DNA of 64,000 nucleotides, from NCBI GenBank assembly GCA_037127255.1, contig JBANSL010000004.1, forward strand, positions 9,052,001 through 9,116,000. Reading direction: 5' to 3'. A program made the position numbers and the translations under genes. Of the stretch, positions 10,382 to 20,695 are shown piece by piece. Source of the stretch: Persicaria tinctoria. Taxonomy: Eukaryota; Streptophyta; Magnoliopsida; Caryophyllales; Polygonaceae. Position 1 is the stretch's first letter; every line of letters begins with the position of its first letter. The notes under the pieces are model-generated. The model saw only the letters and a list, made by a program, of their open reading frames with translations. It did not search any database and was not told the DNA's origin.

Positions 10382-11177
10382 TGTTGTGAGGAGGAAATCG
10401 AGTATGAAATATAACAAAATAGATCAAACCAGATTCAGGCCCACGCAAATAAATACAAGACTACTCCAATGCAGTAAGAGAAAGTCAGGATCGAATCCAC
10501 GAGGAAGCGTGTCAGCGGATCCTAGGTAGCTGTAAATCTCACAGAAAAGCAACTGAAGACAGAAACAAAGGAACAAAGAAAGAAAGACAGAAATAATAAA
10601 CGAAGACAAGGAATAAAAGCAATACAACAACTTTACTCGATCTCGACAAGCAGTAACTCGAGATCGACAAGGGACAGTAAAGACAAAAACTGAAAAACGA
10701 CGACAAAAACTCGACTCAGACAACACAGTACTCGATCTCGACAAGAGGCTACTCGAGATCGACAAGAAATAGTAAAAACAAAAATTGCAGAATCGAAAAC
10801 AGAAAAAGAAACTCAACTCGACGTAGACAAAAACCTTACTCGATATCGACAAGAGCCTACTCGATATCGACCAGCCTCTCCTCTAGATCGACTAAAACTC
10901 AGAAAGTATAAATTGCAACTTCGAACACAGATTTCAGAATTTTGACAGAAATAAACTCAATATAATAAAGAACTTCCAAAGCCAGGGTATCAACACCACA
11001 ACGATAACCATGCAAAGTAACACATAAAGGCATAAAAGATCATGCTTTCCTTCAAAATAACTTTCGTTATCAACAAATAGGCATATAGAGGCTTTCGCAT
11101 AAACCCTACTTGTTTCTAACCCTTTTCACATAATTAATCCAAGTTGCATTAAGATCACTTTCGCTTCAATAATACAA
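10382..11177 (-). mobile_element. Old Athila-type solo LTR, left part
   Basis: It starts TGTTGTGAGGAGG and follows the start of the younger LTRs (11178 and 18359) with many substitutions. It stops at the ACAAA duplication where the young element inserted. It resumes at 20696 and ends at 22072 with GCTCACAACA, so the whole LTR was about 2.17 kb. No internal region remains, so this is a solo LTR left by LTR-LTR recombination. It carries paired TCGATCTCGA and TCGAGATCGA motifs at 10637/10658 and 10732/10753. Confidence 0.85.
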
Positions 11178-13490
11178 ATGTTGTTGCAGGAGGATGGTCA
11201 AGTATGAAATAAATATGAAATAAAGTTCAGACTGACTTCCCTGTCTCAGCAAATAAATACAAGACTTCCTCCCGTTGTAGTAAGAGAAAGTCAGGATCGA
11301 ATCCACGAGGAAGCACGTCAGCAGTTCTTAGGTAGCTGTAAATTCTCACAACAGCAGCAGAAAAGACAGAAACACATAAACAAAGGCAGAAACAGAAATA
11401 AAACAGAAAAGAACAAACAAAAGCAAAGATCTAAACAAAGACAGAAAATAAAGAACAAGGCAAAGTAAAGAACAAAGCAAAACAGAAGAGACGAAGCAAA
11501 GCAGAAAATAAGAGAAAAAGCAGAGGCTACTCGATCTCGACCACAAGCTCCTCGAGATCGACCAAGGTAAGTCGACAGCAGTCAGTCGACAACAGAAAAC
11601 AGGAAAACAAGCAACAGACAACTCGATCTCGACCACACCTACTCGAGATCGACTAGGGCAAGCAAAGACAGAAACTCCAGAAATCGACAAAAGACGGAAA
11701 CTTTACTCGACCTAGACCAAGCGTACTCGAGATTGAGGACAACCTACTCGAGATCGACAAAATCTCCTCTGTATCGACCAGAATTGACAGAAAACTTAAA
11801 TTGCAAATTCGAACCCAAACTTCAGATTTCCGACATAAATAAACTCAATATATGACAAACTTCCAAAGCCAGGGTATCAACACCACAACGATAACCATGC
11901 AAAGTAACACATAAAGGCATAAAAGATCATGCTTTCCATCAAATAACTTTCGTTATTAACAAATAGGCATATAGAGGCTTTCGCATAAACCCTAATTGTT
12001 ACTAACCCTTTTTCACATAATTAATCCAAGTTGCATTAAGATCACTTTCGCTTCAATAACACAAACAAGGATCACCTTCAACTCTCGCAAAAGAATCATG
12101 CTCATAGGGATAGAAGACGAATTGCATAACAAGATCTGACCTTTACTGCATTGCCTCACATGGCCACCGTCGGGCTCACCCCAGCCCCAGAAGTGGGTGG
12201 ACTACTCACGCCTCATCGCAATCGCAGACATTGATTGATGAAAAGAACTAAATTGCATTAACTATATTCAAAAGCCTTTACAATCCCGGCAATCAACTTT
12301 CGCAGAAAGCCAAAACCTTAAAAACCTTAGAACTCGTAAACTGTATCTGTGGAACTACTTGTCTCTGAAAATTGAATGTTATGAAAAAACCAGCCCCTAG
12401 GGCTTTATTTATAGCCTTCATTCCCTAGCTATTCTAGGAAAGAAGATATCTATCTATATCTAAAATTATATCTAAAATACTTAAGGATAAATAAATTCCA
12501 TAATGGAATTAAATCTAAAAGGGAAAAGATAAATCTAATTTAGGTAGGTCTTCATGATGTGATAGATCGCGTCTTCCATAGATAGAACTTGATGGATATG
12601 GATATAATCTTCCTCCTTTGGGCCCAAGAAATCCCAACTCTACTCGGACATGCACTCGTCGACGCGTTTCTGGGATCCAGTCTACTCGACATCGACCACG
12701 GCTCGTCGACCTCGACTAGACTTGTTCGTTGACTGGACTCCTCGGGTGGCTCTGCTCGATGTGCTCGGTCTTGGCTCCTGGTGCTCGTCGACCTCGAGTA
12801 GAAAAGTTCTGTCGACTAGGCCTTCTCGGGTAGGTGTACTCGACAAGCTCAGATCTGGGTTCTGGCCTTCGTCAATCTCGACTAGAGGCTTGTCGAGATC
12901 GAGTTGTGTTGGTCGAAGATGGCTCTCTGGTGGTGTCGAGGACTCCTCCTCGGCAAGGCCTCTGGATGGCTTGTCGATCTCGACCACTGCTTGTCGAGAT
13001 CGAGTAAGGTTGCTCGGCATCCTCGTCCTTGGCTTCTCGGTCAGCTTCTCTTCTCGACTCCGGGTGTGGTGCTGAGGCGTAGTTGATCTCAACTAGTGGT
13101 GCTCGAGATCGAGTAGACTCCAGAAATCGGGTTGGTCTGGCTCTCTCGATCAGGCTCCGTCGACCAAGGCTGCTCGGATTAGCTCGTCGAGATCGAGTAA
13201 GGTCTACTCGAGATCGAGTAGCCTTGACTCTCAGATTGATTCGACTGGTTCCGCTGCTTCCTTGACCTTGGACTTCTGTAGTGGTTTTCCGAGCTTTTCT
13301 GACCTTCTGTAGAATTGCTGTAAAACGCCTCGAATTCTGCGAATTTAAACAGAAACTGGTGTAGATTCCATAATTTGGCAAATAAACATAAACTACATAG
13401 GTTTTGTACTATCTTAGCCCAAATGCATGAAATGTATGCAGAAATCGATATAAATGTTACTGTAAAACATGGCAGATTCAGCTCACAACA
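11178..13490 (-). repeat. 3' LTR of the Athila-like element
   Basis: On the transcribed strand it runs TGTTGTGAGC to CAACAACA. It aligns along its length with 18359-20690. It lacks a 20-bp block (tandem copy of a GTCGACCTCGAGTAG phrase) present at about 19985-20004 in the other LTR. Frames of 130-170 codons on the minus strand at 12682-13092 and 12872-13381 come from the repeated motif and not from a recognisable gene. Confidence 0.93.
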
Positions 13491-13506
13491 AACACCCCAT
13501 ACTTAA
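13491..13506 (-). promoter_or_regulatory. Polypurine tract of the Athila-like element
   Basis: On the minus strand AAGTATGGGGTGTT directly abuts the 3' LTR start TGTTGTGAGC. This is the expected place for plus-strand priming. Confidence 0.7.
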
Positions 13507-14588
13507 GCTTGCTTGTTCTCAAGCAATACTTTTATTTGTCATTCAGGGGAAGAATTCAAAACTCTCAACATATCAGATTCATTCTCATATAACCCTGCAA
13601 TCAATTACCATCCTCGAAAAGGTACTAGTGTCACAAGTCCATGCATGTGCAAATATTCAAAAGCAACATCTACTCAAAAAAGGAGGGTTATGCAAAAACA
13701 ATTCATTCATGTGACAAAGCATCAATAATCAAGAGGACTTTAATTTAAGCTCAAATAAGGAGTAGATTGGTAAAAGGCTAAAAAGGTGGGCAAATTTTGG
13801 CAATGTGGTGCTTTTAATCCGGGGAAATGGAGTATTTCCAAACTGAATTTCATACCACATACTTTCATCAGATTCATCACCTTTCATAATGCTTTTATCA
13901 ATAATAATGCTTTTACCTCTCTAACCTTAGCACTGCCTTCTCGCGAGTCGCAAACATGGGTGTCATGAATGGCCCCGGATACTTAGTGTTTTGGACTCCT
14001 CACAATGTGTCCCATCTCTCCAAACTATTATCTCAGAGAGCATGGTCAATCTACCTTTATCTCCTGAGGTGATTGGATTTTCTTTCATTCATTAAATTTT
14101 CCATATATTTCAAATAATTTCCTTCCAAACTCCAATAATGATAAACACAACAACCATATAACAATCTCCATAATGTAACATCATTCTCAACATAATCCCC
14201 GGATAAGGTAAAGAATGGCAAATATTTAGATCATGTGGAGCAATATTTGAAATAAGGCATATTATGGCTTTTGTGATGCATAAGCATAGGTAAGGCTTAG
14301 GATTATAAACAATGAGCATTATATGGAAATATAAAGTCCTCCATCATCTTATCATGCAACATGTCAAAAGCAACTTCAAATTTTACCTCCTTTCATGGTT
14401 TTCATCAAAATGTGCATTTCATTGTGACTTCCCTTTACTAGGTAATTTCATGCTATATCTCTAATGAATCCAATTTTGCATCGTCGAGTTCAATATAAGC
14501 TTCCATGACATTAATCAAAATTTTCAATGGGGGTCATTTTTTCAAACTTTGGAAAACATGCATATAAGCACATAAATCAATAATGCTA
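13507..14588 (-). other. Noncoding interior between two polypurine-like tracts
   Basis: No long minus-strand frame is found. In full-length Athila elements this place may hold an env-like gene. Nothing of that kind is recognisable here. Confidence 0.5.
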
Positions 14589-14603
14589 ACACCCCATACT
14601 TAA
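14589..14603 (-). promoter_or_regulatory. Second polypurine-like tract
   Basis: The 15 bases TTAAGTATGGGGTGT (minus strand) are identical to those at the 3' LTR border (13492-13506) but lie 1.1 kb further inside. It could be an additional plus-strand primer site or a relic of an earlier element border. Confidence 0.5.
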
Positions 14604-14891
14604 ATATTACAGTGTCCTCACTGTATAAAAACAAGGGTAAAGAAAGGAACTCACAAGACAGGTGTGCAGAGCCTCAAAATGTCGAATGGAAGCACCTCCT
14701 GGGCCGAGTATGACTTGGTTCTATCCATGGACCTGAAAATGTAGAAGACATATACCCAAAATAGAAACAACAAAAACCAAAGAAATGTTCAAAACCAAAA
14801 ACAAGCAAAAACAATGTCCAAAAAGAATGTCCTAAAAAGTCTATGTACAAGCTCTAGATTTCATAGTCGCTAGGCCGACTTTCCATTTAGC

Positions 14892-17800
14892 TCAAGGTGG
14901 CATCTGCAGGGCCCATGTAGCTTGGGCCTCAAATCGGACTCCATTCTTGTCCATCAGTTGTAATCCTCCAGAATGGATTTTGTTCACCACGAAAGGTCCC
15001 ATCCGCTTCTTGTTGAATTTGTTGGGAAACCAATGATCCTTTGATTTAGAGACATAGAGCTTGTCTCCAACTTCATATTCCTTAGGCTCATCATTGGAAA
15101 TCCTGCACAATCGCACATACCAAGGCAAACCTCTCTCATGTATAGATAGATCTTTAATGGAAATAGGAGAAGAAAGATCCATACCTTGGCTTACCTTCGC
15201 AGAGACGGAATCGGGGACCACTGTGTTTGGTCGATCTCGACTAGGGCTAGTTGATCTCGACGAGACTGCTGGTCCTGGTGGTGGTCGGCTTGCAGATTCA
15301 GAAGTTGACGAAGTCAAAGGCTGGTCGACATCGACAAGGGTGGTCGAGATCGACGAGCTCTGGCCGTCTGGTGGAGTCAGTGTCGAGGAAGCAGGGTCTG
15401 GGCTCCCCGAGTGGTGATCGACATCGACAAGGGTGGTCGAGATCGACGAGCCATGACCGTCTGGTGGAGTCAGCGTCGAGGGAGATGAAGCCGAGGCCGT
15501 CGAGGGGTGGTCGACCTCGACAAGTCTAGTCGAGATCGACGAGCCTGGTTTGTCTGATCTGCTGCTCGACGATGCTGGTGCTGGTGGAGTCTCCTTGGTC
15601 TGGTCGAGATCGACTAGGGTTCTACTCGATGTCGAGGAGCCTTGGTCGATCTTGACCCCATACTTTGTCCCTATCAAGGCATCCGAAAAATAATTAATCC
15701 ACAACGACTTACCTTGGTCTGTGTCGATTGGATTCTCTGTTTTCTCCTTGAGGATTGCCATGATCTCCTCCACCTGGGCCTCCATGTCCCTCTTTTCCAG
15801 CTCCTCAGGGGTCATGTTTCTGACCTTGGGTTCCCCGCAGGTAATATAGCTAGCTGAGATAGATTTGACCTCTTCCATTGGCCCTGTATGCCTTTCAGTT
15901 TTATTAAAGGAATACTCAATTACCTCATCGCTGATGTTGAAGGTGAGCACTCCTTTCCTTACGCTTATGTTGGCATCCACCGTCGCCAAGAATGGTCTCC
16001 CTAGAATAATTGGACAAGCAGGATCTTCTTGCATATCAACAACTAGAAAATCAGCAGGGACAAAGAATTTACCTACTTGTACTGGCACATTATCCACCAT
16101 GCCTGTTGGAACCGTGTTGTTGGCCATGTAAAGTCTAGCATCCACAGGCTCTAAGGCACCTATCTTAATCTTTGACCAAATTGTTAAAGGCATTATACTT
16201 ACACTAGCTCCAAGATCACATAAGGCATTAATTTTGTATGGACCAAATCCAATAGTTATAGCAAACTTACCTGGATCCGGCCTCTTTTCCAGTATGTCCA
16301 AGTGGCTGCACTCCTCTGTAATTTCAGCCATCGATCGCTTTTTGCTCAGAATCTCCTTCAGGAACTTGACATACGATGGCATTTCATTGAGAGCTTCTGT
16401 GAAGGGGATGGTGACGTTGAGCTTCTGAAGCATCTTGATGAAGCGCTGAAATTTCTTTTCCGCCGAGTCCATTAGAGATTTTGTGGGGAAAGGCAGCTTC
16501 TTTTTCTGAGTCGGAGCCAGAACAGACGTCGGAGGTGCTGCAGATTTCTCGACCTCGACTGGGGGCTCCTCGATGTCGACCACGGTCTTGTCGATATCGA
16601 CTGGATTTGTCGACCTCGAGTTGTTGTGTGGTGCCGACGAGGATTCTGGCATTTTCTCCTCGACCTTGAGTAGACCTTCCTCGAGATTGACTAGGCCCTG
16701 GTCGATGTCGACTACAGGTTTGTCGACATCAACTTGTTGTTCCTCGTTGTTCTGCTGCTTTTCGACCTCTGGCTCTTGTAATTGATGGCCGCTTCTGAGT
16801 TTTACAGCAGCGATGTGTCCAGTCTTTCCCTTAGGGTTTGGTTTTGAAGATCCAGGGAGCGCGCCTGACTGTCTAGGGATTCCCGCTGCTAGCTGCCCAA
16901 TCTGTGTATCAACTGATTTCCGCCAGATATCAATTTCCCCAAGCCTAGAGTTGACACCTTGCATCTGAGTATAGACGGAGTTGAAGGATTGCCTAGTTTC
17001 TGAGTGGTTCCTCCGTAGTTCCTCCAGGACTGTCTGTATATCATCCTTTTTCTGGTCCCTTTCCGGATGTCCTGGAGCTCTGTAGGGCGGGGGGTTCCTA
17101 GGGATACCTTGGTTCCATTGTGGTTGCTGAAACCTTTGGTCCCCCATGTAGCGATTGGGACCCCCTGCGTAAGCTGCCTCCTCATGATGCTCTGCCAGCC
17201 TGACTTGCTCGGTGTGTGGGCACTCAGTAGTGGTGTGTCGATGCGATCCGCATTCAATGCAAGGCTGGTTTACAGAGAGATATTTTACTTGCTTGATGAG
17301 CTTCTTATTCTGGTCTCTGTAGTACTGCTCCCTAACATCTGGATCAATCTCCTTAGGGGGATCATATAGGGGCATGGATGGTGCTGGCCTGGCGTATGGG
17401 TTCTCTTCATAGGTTGTAGTAGACCCATACTTGTTGTCGTAGGTAGTGAGCTTCTCTAGCACTCCCCATGCGTCACTTGGCGGCATTGTCAGATACTCAT
17501 AGCGAGTATAATTGTTGATTCTGTCCTTAGTGACTTGATCAAGAGAGTTGAAGAAGATCTCTTGAATGATGTAGGGTGGCTGTCCATGAGTAGGGCAAGA
17601 TCGCAGAATTTCTTTGTAGCGCTCCCATGCCTTTGCCAGCGGTTCTCCTTGCTTCTGTTTGAAGGCGGTGATTTTCTGGCGGAGATATGCTGTTTTGGCG
17701 GGTGGGAAGAATTTGTTCAGAAACTCTTGCTCTACTTGGGCCCAGGTTGTGAGTGATCTTGCTTTCAGCCCTTCCAGCCATTTCAGTGCAGGCCCAGCGA

Positions 17801-18275
17801 GAGACCAGCGAAAAGCTTTCATCTTGACATATTCCAAAGTTGTACCTTCAGCAAGAGTACGACACATGTCAGAAAAATTTGTAATATGTTCAAGAGGACA
17901 CTCATTAAATCTAACAAAGAAGGCATTATTTTTAAGCTCTATAAGAAATTGAGTGCGAATTTCAAAAGAGTTTTCAGGGATTAGAATCGCCGATTCAGGC
18001 ACGATGAGAGTGGGATGCATATAATCCTCTGCAGTGGTTGGATATTGGGCAAGCTCAGCTTCTGCTTGCCTTGCGCGCTCATTTGCCTGTTCCCTCGTTG
18101 TCCTCTCATTGACGATAGTAGTATCCTTTGCGGCTAGTTCCCTGGTAAGCCTCTGTATCAGTTGTTCCTGTGTTTCAGCGTCCGCCATGGCTCTTTGAAG
18201 TCTAGTTCTGATGTGTAGAAGGCGCTCTGGTTCGTCTAAGCCGTAATACTCAGGTGGGATACCAGAACAGCGCAT
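14892..18275 (-). CDS. Athila-like Gag-protease polyprotein with integrase-tail-like end
   Basis: One intact frame of 1127 residues. The gag domain spans about residues 95-250 (FRWSLAGPALKWLEGL, FLNKFFPPAKTAYLR, AWERYKEILRSCPTHG). A CCHC knuckle CIECGSHRHTTTEC (CX2CX4HX4C) lies near 338-352. A retropepsin-like domain follows, with LCDLGASVSIMPL near 685 (D-L-G-A in place of D-T/S-G-A, common in this lineage) and IILGRPFLATVDA. Then comes a low-complexity part with repeats such as SSSISTTLVDVD. The last 60 residues (YEVGDKLYVSKSKDHWFPNKF, GPFVVNKI) look like an integrase C-terminal domain without its core. It would package element RNA and mature Gag in the cytoplasm. The start ATG is 63 bases past the primer-binding site and is the first in frame. 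Confidence 0.88.
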   Translation of the reverse strand: MRCSGIPPEYYGLDEPERLLHIRTRLQRAMADAETQEQLIQRLTRELAAKDTTIVNERTTREQANERARQAEAELAQYPTTAEDYMHPTLIVPESAILIPENSFEIRTQFLIELKNNAFFVRFNECPLEHITNFSDMCRTLAEGTTLEYVKMKAFRWSLAGPALKWLEGLKARSLTTWAQVEQEFLNKFFPPAKTAYLRQKITAFKQKQGEPLAKAWERYKEILRSCPTHGQPPYIIQEIFFNSLDQVTKDRINNYTRYEYLTMPPSDAWGVLEKLTTYDNKYGSTTTYEENPYARPAPSMPLYDPPKEIDPDVREQYYRDQNKKLIKQVKYLSVNQPCIECGSHRHTTTECPHTEQVRLAEHHEEAAYAGGPNRYMGDQRFQQPQWNQGIPRNPPPYRAPGHPERDQKKDDIQTVLEELRRNHSETRQSFNSVYTQMQGVNSRLGEIDIWRKSVDTQIGQLAAGIPRQSGALPGSSKPNPKGKTGHIAAVKLRSGHQLQEPEVEKQQNNEEQQVDVDKPVVDIDQGLVNLEEGLLKVEEKMPESSSAPHNNSRSTNPVDIDKTVVDIEEPPVEVEKSAAPPTSVLAPTQKKKLPFPTKSLMDSAEKKFQRFIKMLQKLNVTIPFTEALNEMPSYVKFLKEILSKKRSMAEITEECSHLDILEKRPDPGKFAITIGFGPYKINALCDLGASVSIMPLTIWSKIKIGALEPVDARLYMANNTVPTGMVDNVPVQVGKFFVPADFLVVDMQEDPACPIILGRPFLATVDANISVRKGVLTFNISDEVIEYSFNKTERHTGPMEEVKSISASYITCGEPKVRNMTPEELEKRDMEAQVEEIMAILKEKTENPIDTDQGKSLWINYFSDALIGTKYGVKIDQGSSTSSRTLVDLDQTKETPPAPASSSSRSDKPGSSISTRLVEVDHPSTASASSPSTLTPPDGHGSSISTTLVDVDHHSGSPDPASSTLTPPDGQSSSISTTLVDVDQPLTSSTSESASRPPPGPAVSSRSTSPSRDRPNTVVPDSVSAKVSQGMDLSSPISIKDLSIHERGLPWYVRLCRISNDEPKEYEVGDKLYVSKSKDHWFPNKFNKKRMGPFVVNKIHSGGLQLMDKNGVRFEAQATWALQMPP
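15321..15600 (-). repeat. Three in-frame tandem repeats of about 95 bp in gag
   Basis: Units start near 15321, 15415 and 15511. Each opens with the paired motif TCGA(C/T)NTCGAC and TCGAGATCGACGAG 20 bp apart, then a CTGGTGGAGTC-type spacer. Each encodes an SSISTTLVDVD-like peptide followed by a Ser/Pro-rich linker. Confidence 0.8.
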
Positions 18276-18337
18276 ACACCTGAAAAGTAACTCAAAGAAA
18301 CAGTGAGAACTGACTACCTAAGGCGCGATTGATAGCT

Positions 18338-18355
18338 TCCCCGGCAACGGCGCCA
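18338..18355 (-). promoter_or_regulatory. Primer-binding site, tRNA-Asp type
   Basis: On the minus strand TGGCGCCGTTGCCGGGGA lies three bases after the 5' LTR. It is the primer site seen in many Athila/Tat-lineage elements and is complementary to the tRNA-Asp 3' end. It fixes the transcribed strand as minus. Confidence 0.9.
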
Positions 18356-18358
18356 TTT

Positions 18359-20690
18359 TGTTGTTGCAGGAGGATGGTCAAGTATGAAATAAATATGAAA
18401 TAAAGTTCAGACTGACTTCCCTGTCTCAGCAAATAAATACAAGACTTCCTCCCGTTGTAGTAAGAGAAAGTCAGGATCGAATCCACGAGGAAGCACGTCA
18501 GCAGTTCTTAGGTAGCTGTAAATTCTCACAACAGCAGCAGAAAAGACAGAAACACATAAACAAAGGCAGAAACAAAAATAAAACAGAAAAGAACAAACAA
18601 AAGCAAAGATCTAAACAAAGACAGAAAATAAAGAACAAGGCAAAGTAAAGAACAAAGCAAAACAGAAGAGACGAAGCAAAGCAGAAAATAAGAGCAAAAG
18701 CAGAGGCTACTCGATCTCGACCACAAGCTCCTCGAGATCGACCAAGGTAAGTCGACAGCAGTCAGTCGACAACAGAAAACAGGAAAACAAGCAACAGACA
18801 ACTCGATCTCGACCACACCTACTCGAGATCGACTAGGGCAAGCAAAGACAGAAACTCCAGAAATCGACAAAAGACGGAAACTTTACTCGACCTAGACCAA
18901 GCGTACTCGAGATTGAGGACAACCTACTCGAGATCGACAAAATCTCCTCTGTATCGACCAGAATTGACAGAAAACTTAAATTGCAAATTCGAACCCAAAC
19001 TTCAGATTTCCGACATAAATAAACTCAATATATGACAAACTTCCAAAGCCAGGGTATCAACACCACAACGATAACCATGCAAAGTAACACATAAAGGCAT
19101 AAAAGATCATGCTTTCCATCAAATAACTTTCGTTATTAACAAATAGGCATATAGAGGCTTTCGCATAAACCCTAATTGTTACTAACCCTTTTTCACATAA
19201 TTAATCCAAGTTGCATTAAGATCACTTTCGCTTCAATAACACAAACAAGGATCACCTTCAACTCTCGCAAAAGAATCATGCTCATAGGGATAGAAGACGA
19301 ATTGCATAACAAGATCTGACCTTTACTGCATTGCCTCACATGGCCACCGTCGGGCTCACCCCAGCCCCAGAAGTGGGTGGACTACTCACGCCTCATCGCA
19401 ATCGCAGACATTGATTGATGAAAAGAACTAAATTGCATTAAATATATTCAAAAGCCTTTACAATCCCGGCAATCAACTTTCGCAGAAAGCCAAAACCTTA
19501 AAAACCTTAGAACTCATAAACTGTATCTGTGGAACTACTTGTCTCTGAAAATTGAATGTTATGAAAAAACCAGCCCCTAGGGCTTTATTTATAGCCTTCA
19601 TTCCCTAGCTATTCTAGGAAAGAAGATATTTATCTATATCTAAAATTATATCTAAAATACTTAAGGATAAATAAATTCCATAATGGAATTAAATCTAAAA
19701 GGGAAAAGATAAATCTAATTTAGGTAGGTCTTCATGATGTGATAGATTGCGTCTTCCATAGATAGAACTTGATGGATTTGGATAGAATCTTCCTCCTTTG
19801 GGCCCAAGAAATCCCAACTCTACTCGGACAGGCACTCGTCGACGCGTTTCTGGGATCCAGTCTACTCGACATCGACCACGGCTCGTCGACCTCGACTAGA
19901 CTTGTTCGTTGACTGGACTCCTCGGGTGGCTCTGCTCGATGTGCTCGGTCTTGGCTCCTGGCGCTCGTCGACCTCGAGTAGCCCTAGTCGACCTCGAGTA
20001 GAAAAGTTCTGTCGACTAGGCCTTCTCGGGTAGGTCTACTCGACAAGCTCGGATCTGGGTTCTGGCCTTCGTCGATCTCGACTAGAGGCTTGTCGAGATC
20101 GAGTTGTGTTGGTCAAAGATGGCTCTCTGGTGGTGTCGAGGACTCCTCCTCGGCAAGGACTCTGGATGGCTTGTCGATCTCGACCACTGCTTGTCGAGAT
20201 CGAGTAAGGTTGCTCGACATCCTCGTCCTTGGCTTCTCGATCAGCTTCTCTTCTCGACTCCCGGTGTGGTGTTGAGGCGTAGTCGATCTCGACTAGTGGT
20301 ACTCGAGATCGAGTAGACTCCAGAAATCGGGTTGGTCTGGCTCTCTCGATCAGGCTCCGTCGACCAAGGCTGCTCGGACTAGCTCGTCGAGATCGAGTAA
20401 GGTCTACTCGAGATCGAGTAGCCTTGACTCTCAGATTGATTCGACTGGTTCCACTGCTTCCTTGACCTTGGACTTCTGTAGTGGTTTTCCGAGCTTTTCT
20501 GACCTTCTGTAGAATTGCTGTAAAACGCCTCGAATTCTGCGAATTTAAACAGAAACTGGTGTAGATTCCATAATTTGGCAAATAAACATAAACTACATAG
20601 GTTATGTACTATCTTAGCCCAAATGCATGAAATGTATGCAGAAATCGATATAAATGTTACTGTAAAACATGGCAGATTCAGCTCACAACA
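18359..20690 (-). repeat. 5' LTR of the Athila-like element
   Basis: It is 2332 bp, TG to CA, and about 99 percent identical by eye to 11178-13490. The main difference is a 20-bp tandem addition near 19985-20004. It contains the promoter and many copies of the paired TCGATCTCGA and TCGAGATCGA motif. Confidence 0.93.
19586..19593 (-). promoter_or_regulatory. TATA box of the Athila-like LTR
   Basis: The minus strand reads CTATAAATAAAGCCC in the middle of the LTR, a standard plant TATA context. The same sequence stands at the matching place in the other LTR (near 12406-12413) and in the old solo LTR (near 21035-21045). Confidence 0.6.
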
Positions 20691-20695
20691 ACAAA
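20691..20695. repeat. Target-site duplication ACAAA, right copy
   Basis: It is identical to 11173-11177. Removing 11178-20695 rejoins the old LTR sequence exactly as it reads in the young LTRs (CTTCAATAACACAAACAAGG). Confidence 0.9.

Larger units (their letters stand above)
11178..20690 (-). mobile_element. Young non-autonomous Athila-like Ty3/gypsy element (TR-GAG type)
   Basis: Two long LTRs (2313 and 2332 bp) flank a 4.87-kb interior. The 5-bp duplication ACAAA lies at 11173-11177 and 20691-20695. The transcribed strand is minus. The interior carries a tRNA-Asp-type primer-binding site next to the right LTR, one unbroken 1127-codon gag-protease frame, a noncoding stretch and a polypurine tract next to the left LTR. 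There is no reverse transcriptase, RNase H or integrase core, so it must borrow these from a relative. By eye the LTRs differ at roughly two dozen positions, mostly C/T or G/A, so the insertion is recent. Confidence 0.92.

Noticed and set aside
12682..13381. Minus-strand frames of 130-170 codons in the Athila-like LTR
   Set aside because: They arise from the repeated TCGAGATCGA motif, which reads open in several frames. The two frames overlap and neither has a known domain. They are noted only as sharing peptides with the gag repeats.
10382..13490. Possible CRISPR-like array from regularly spaced motifs
   Set aside because: The repeats are 10-bp complementary pairs, irregular between pairs, inside LTRs of a plant retroelement. 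There are no unique spacers and no cas genes.
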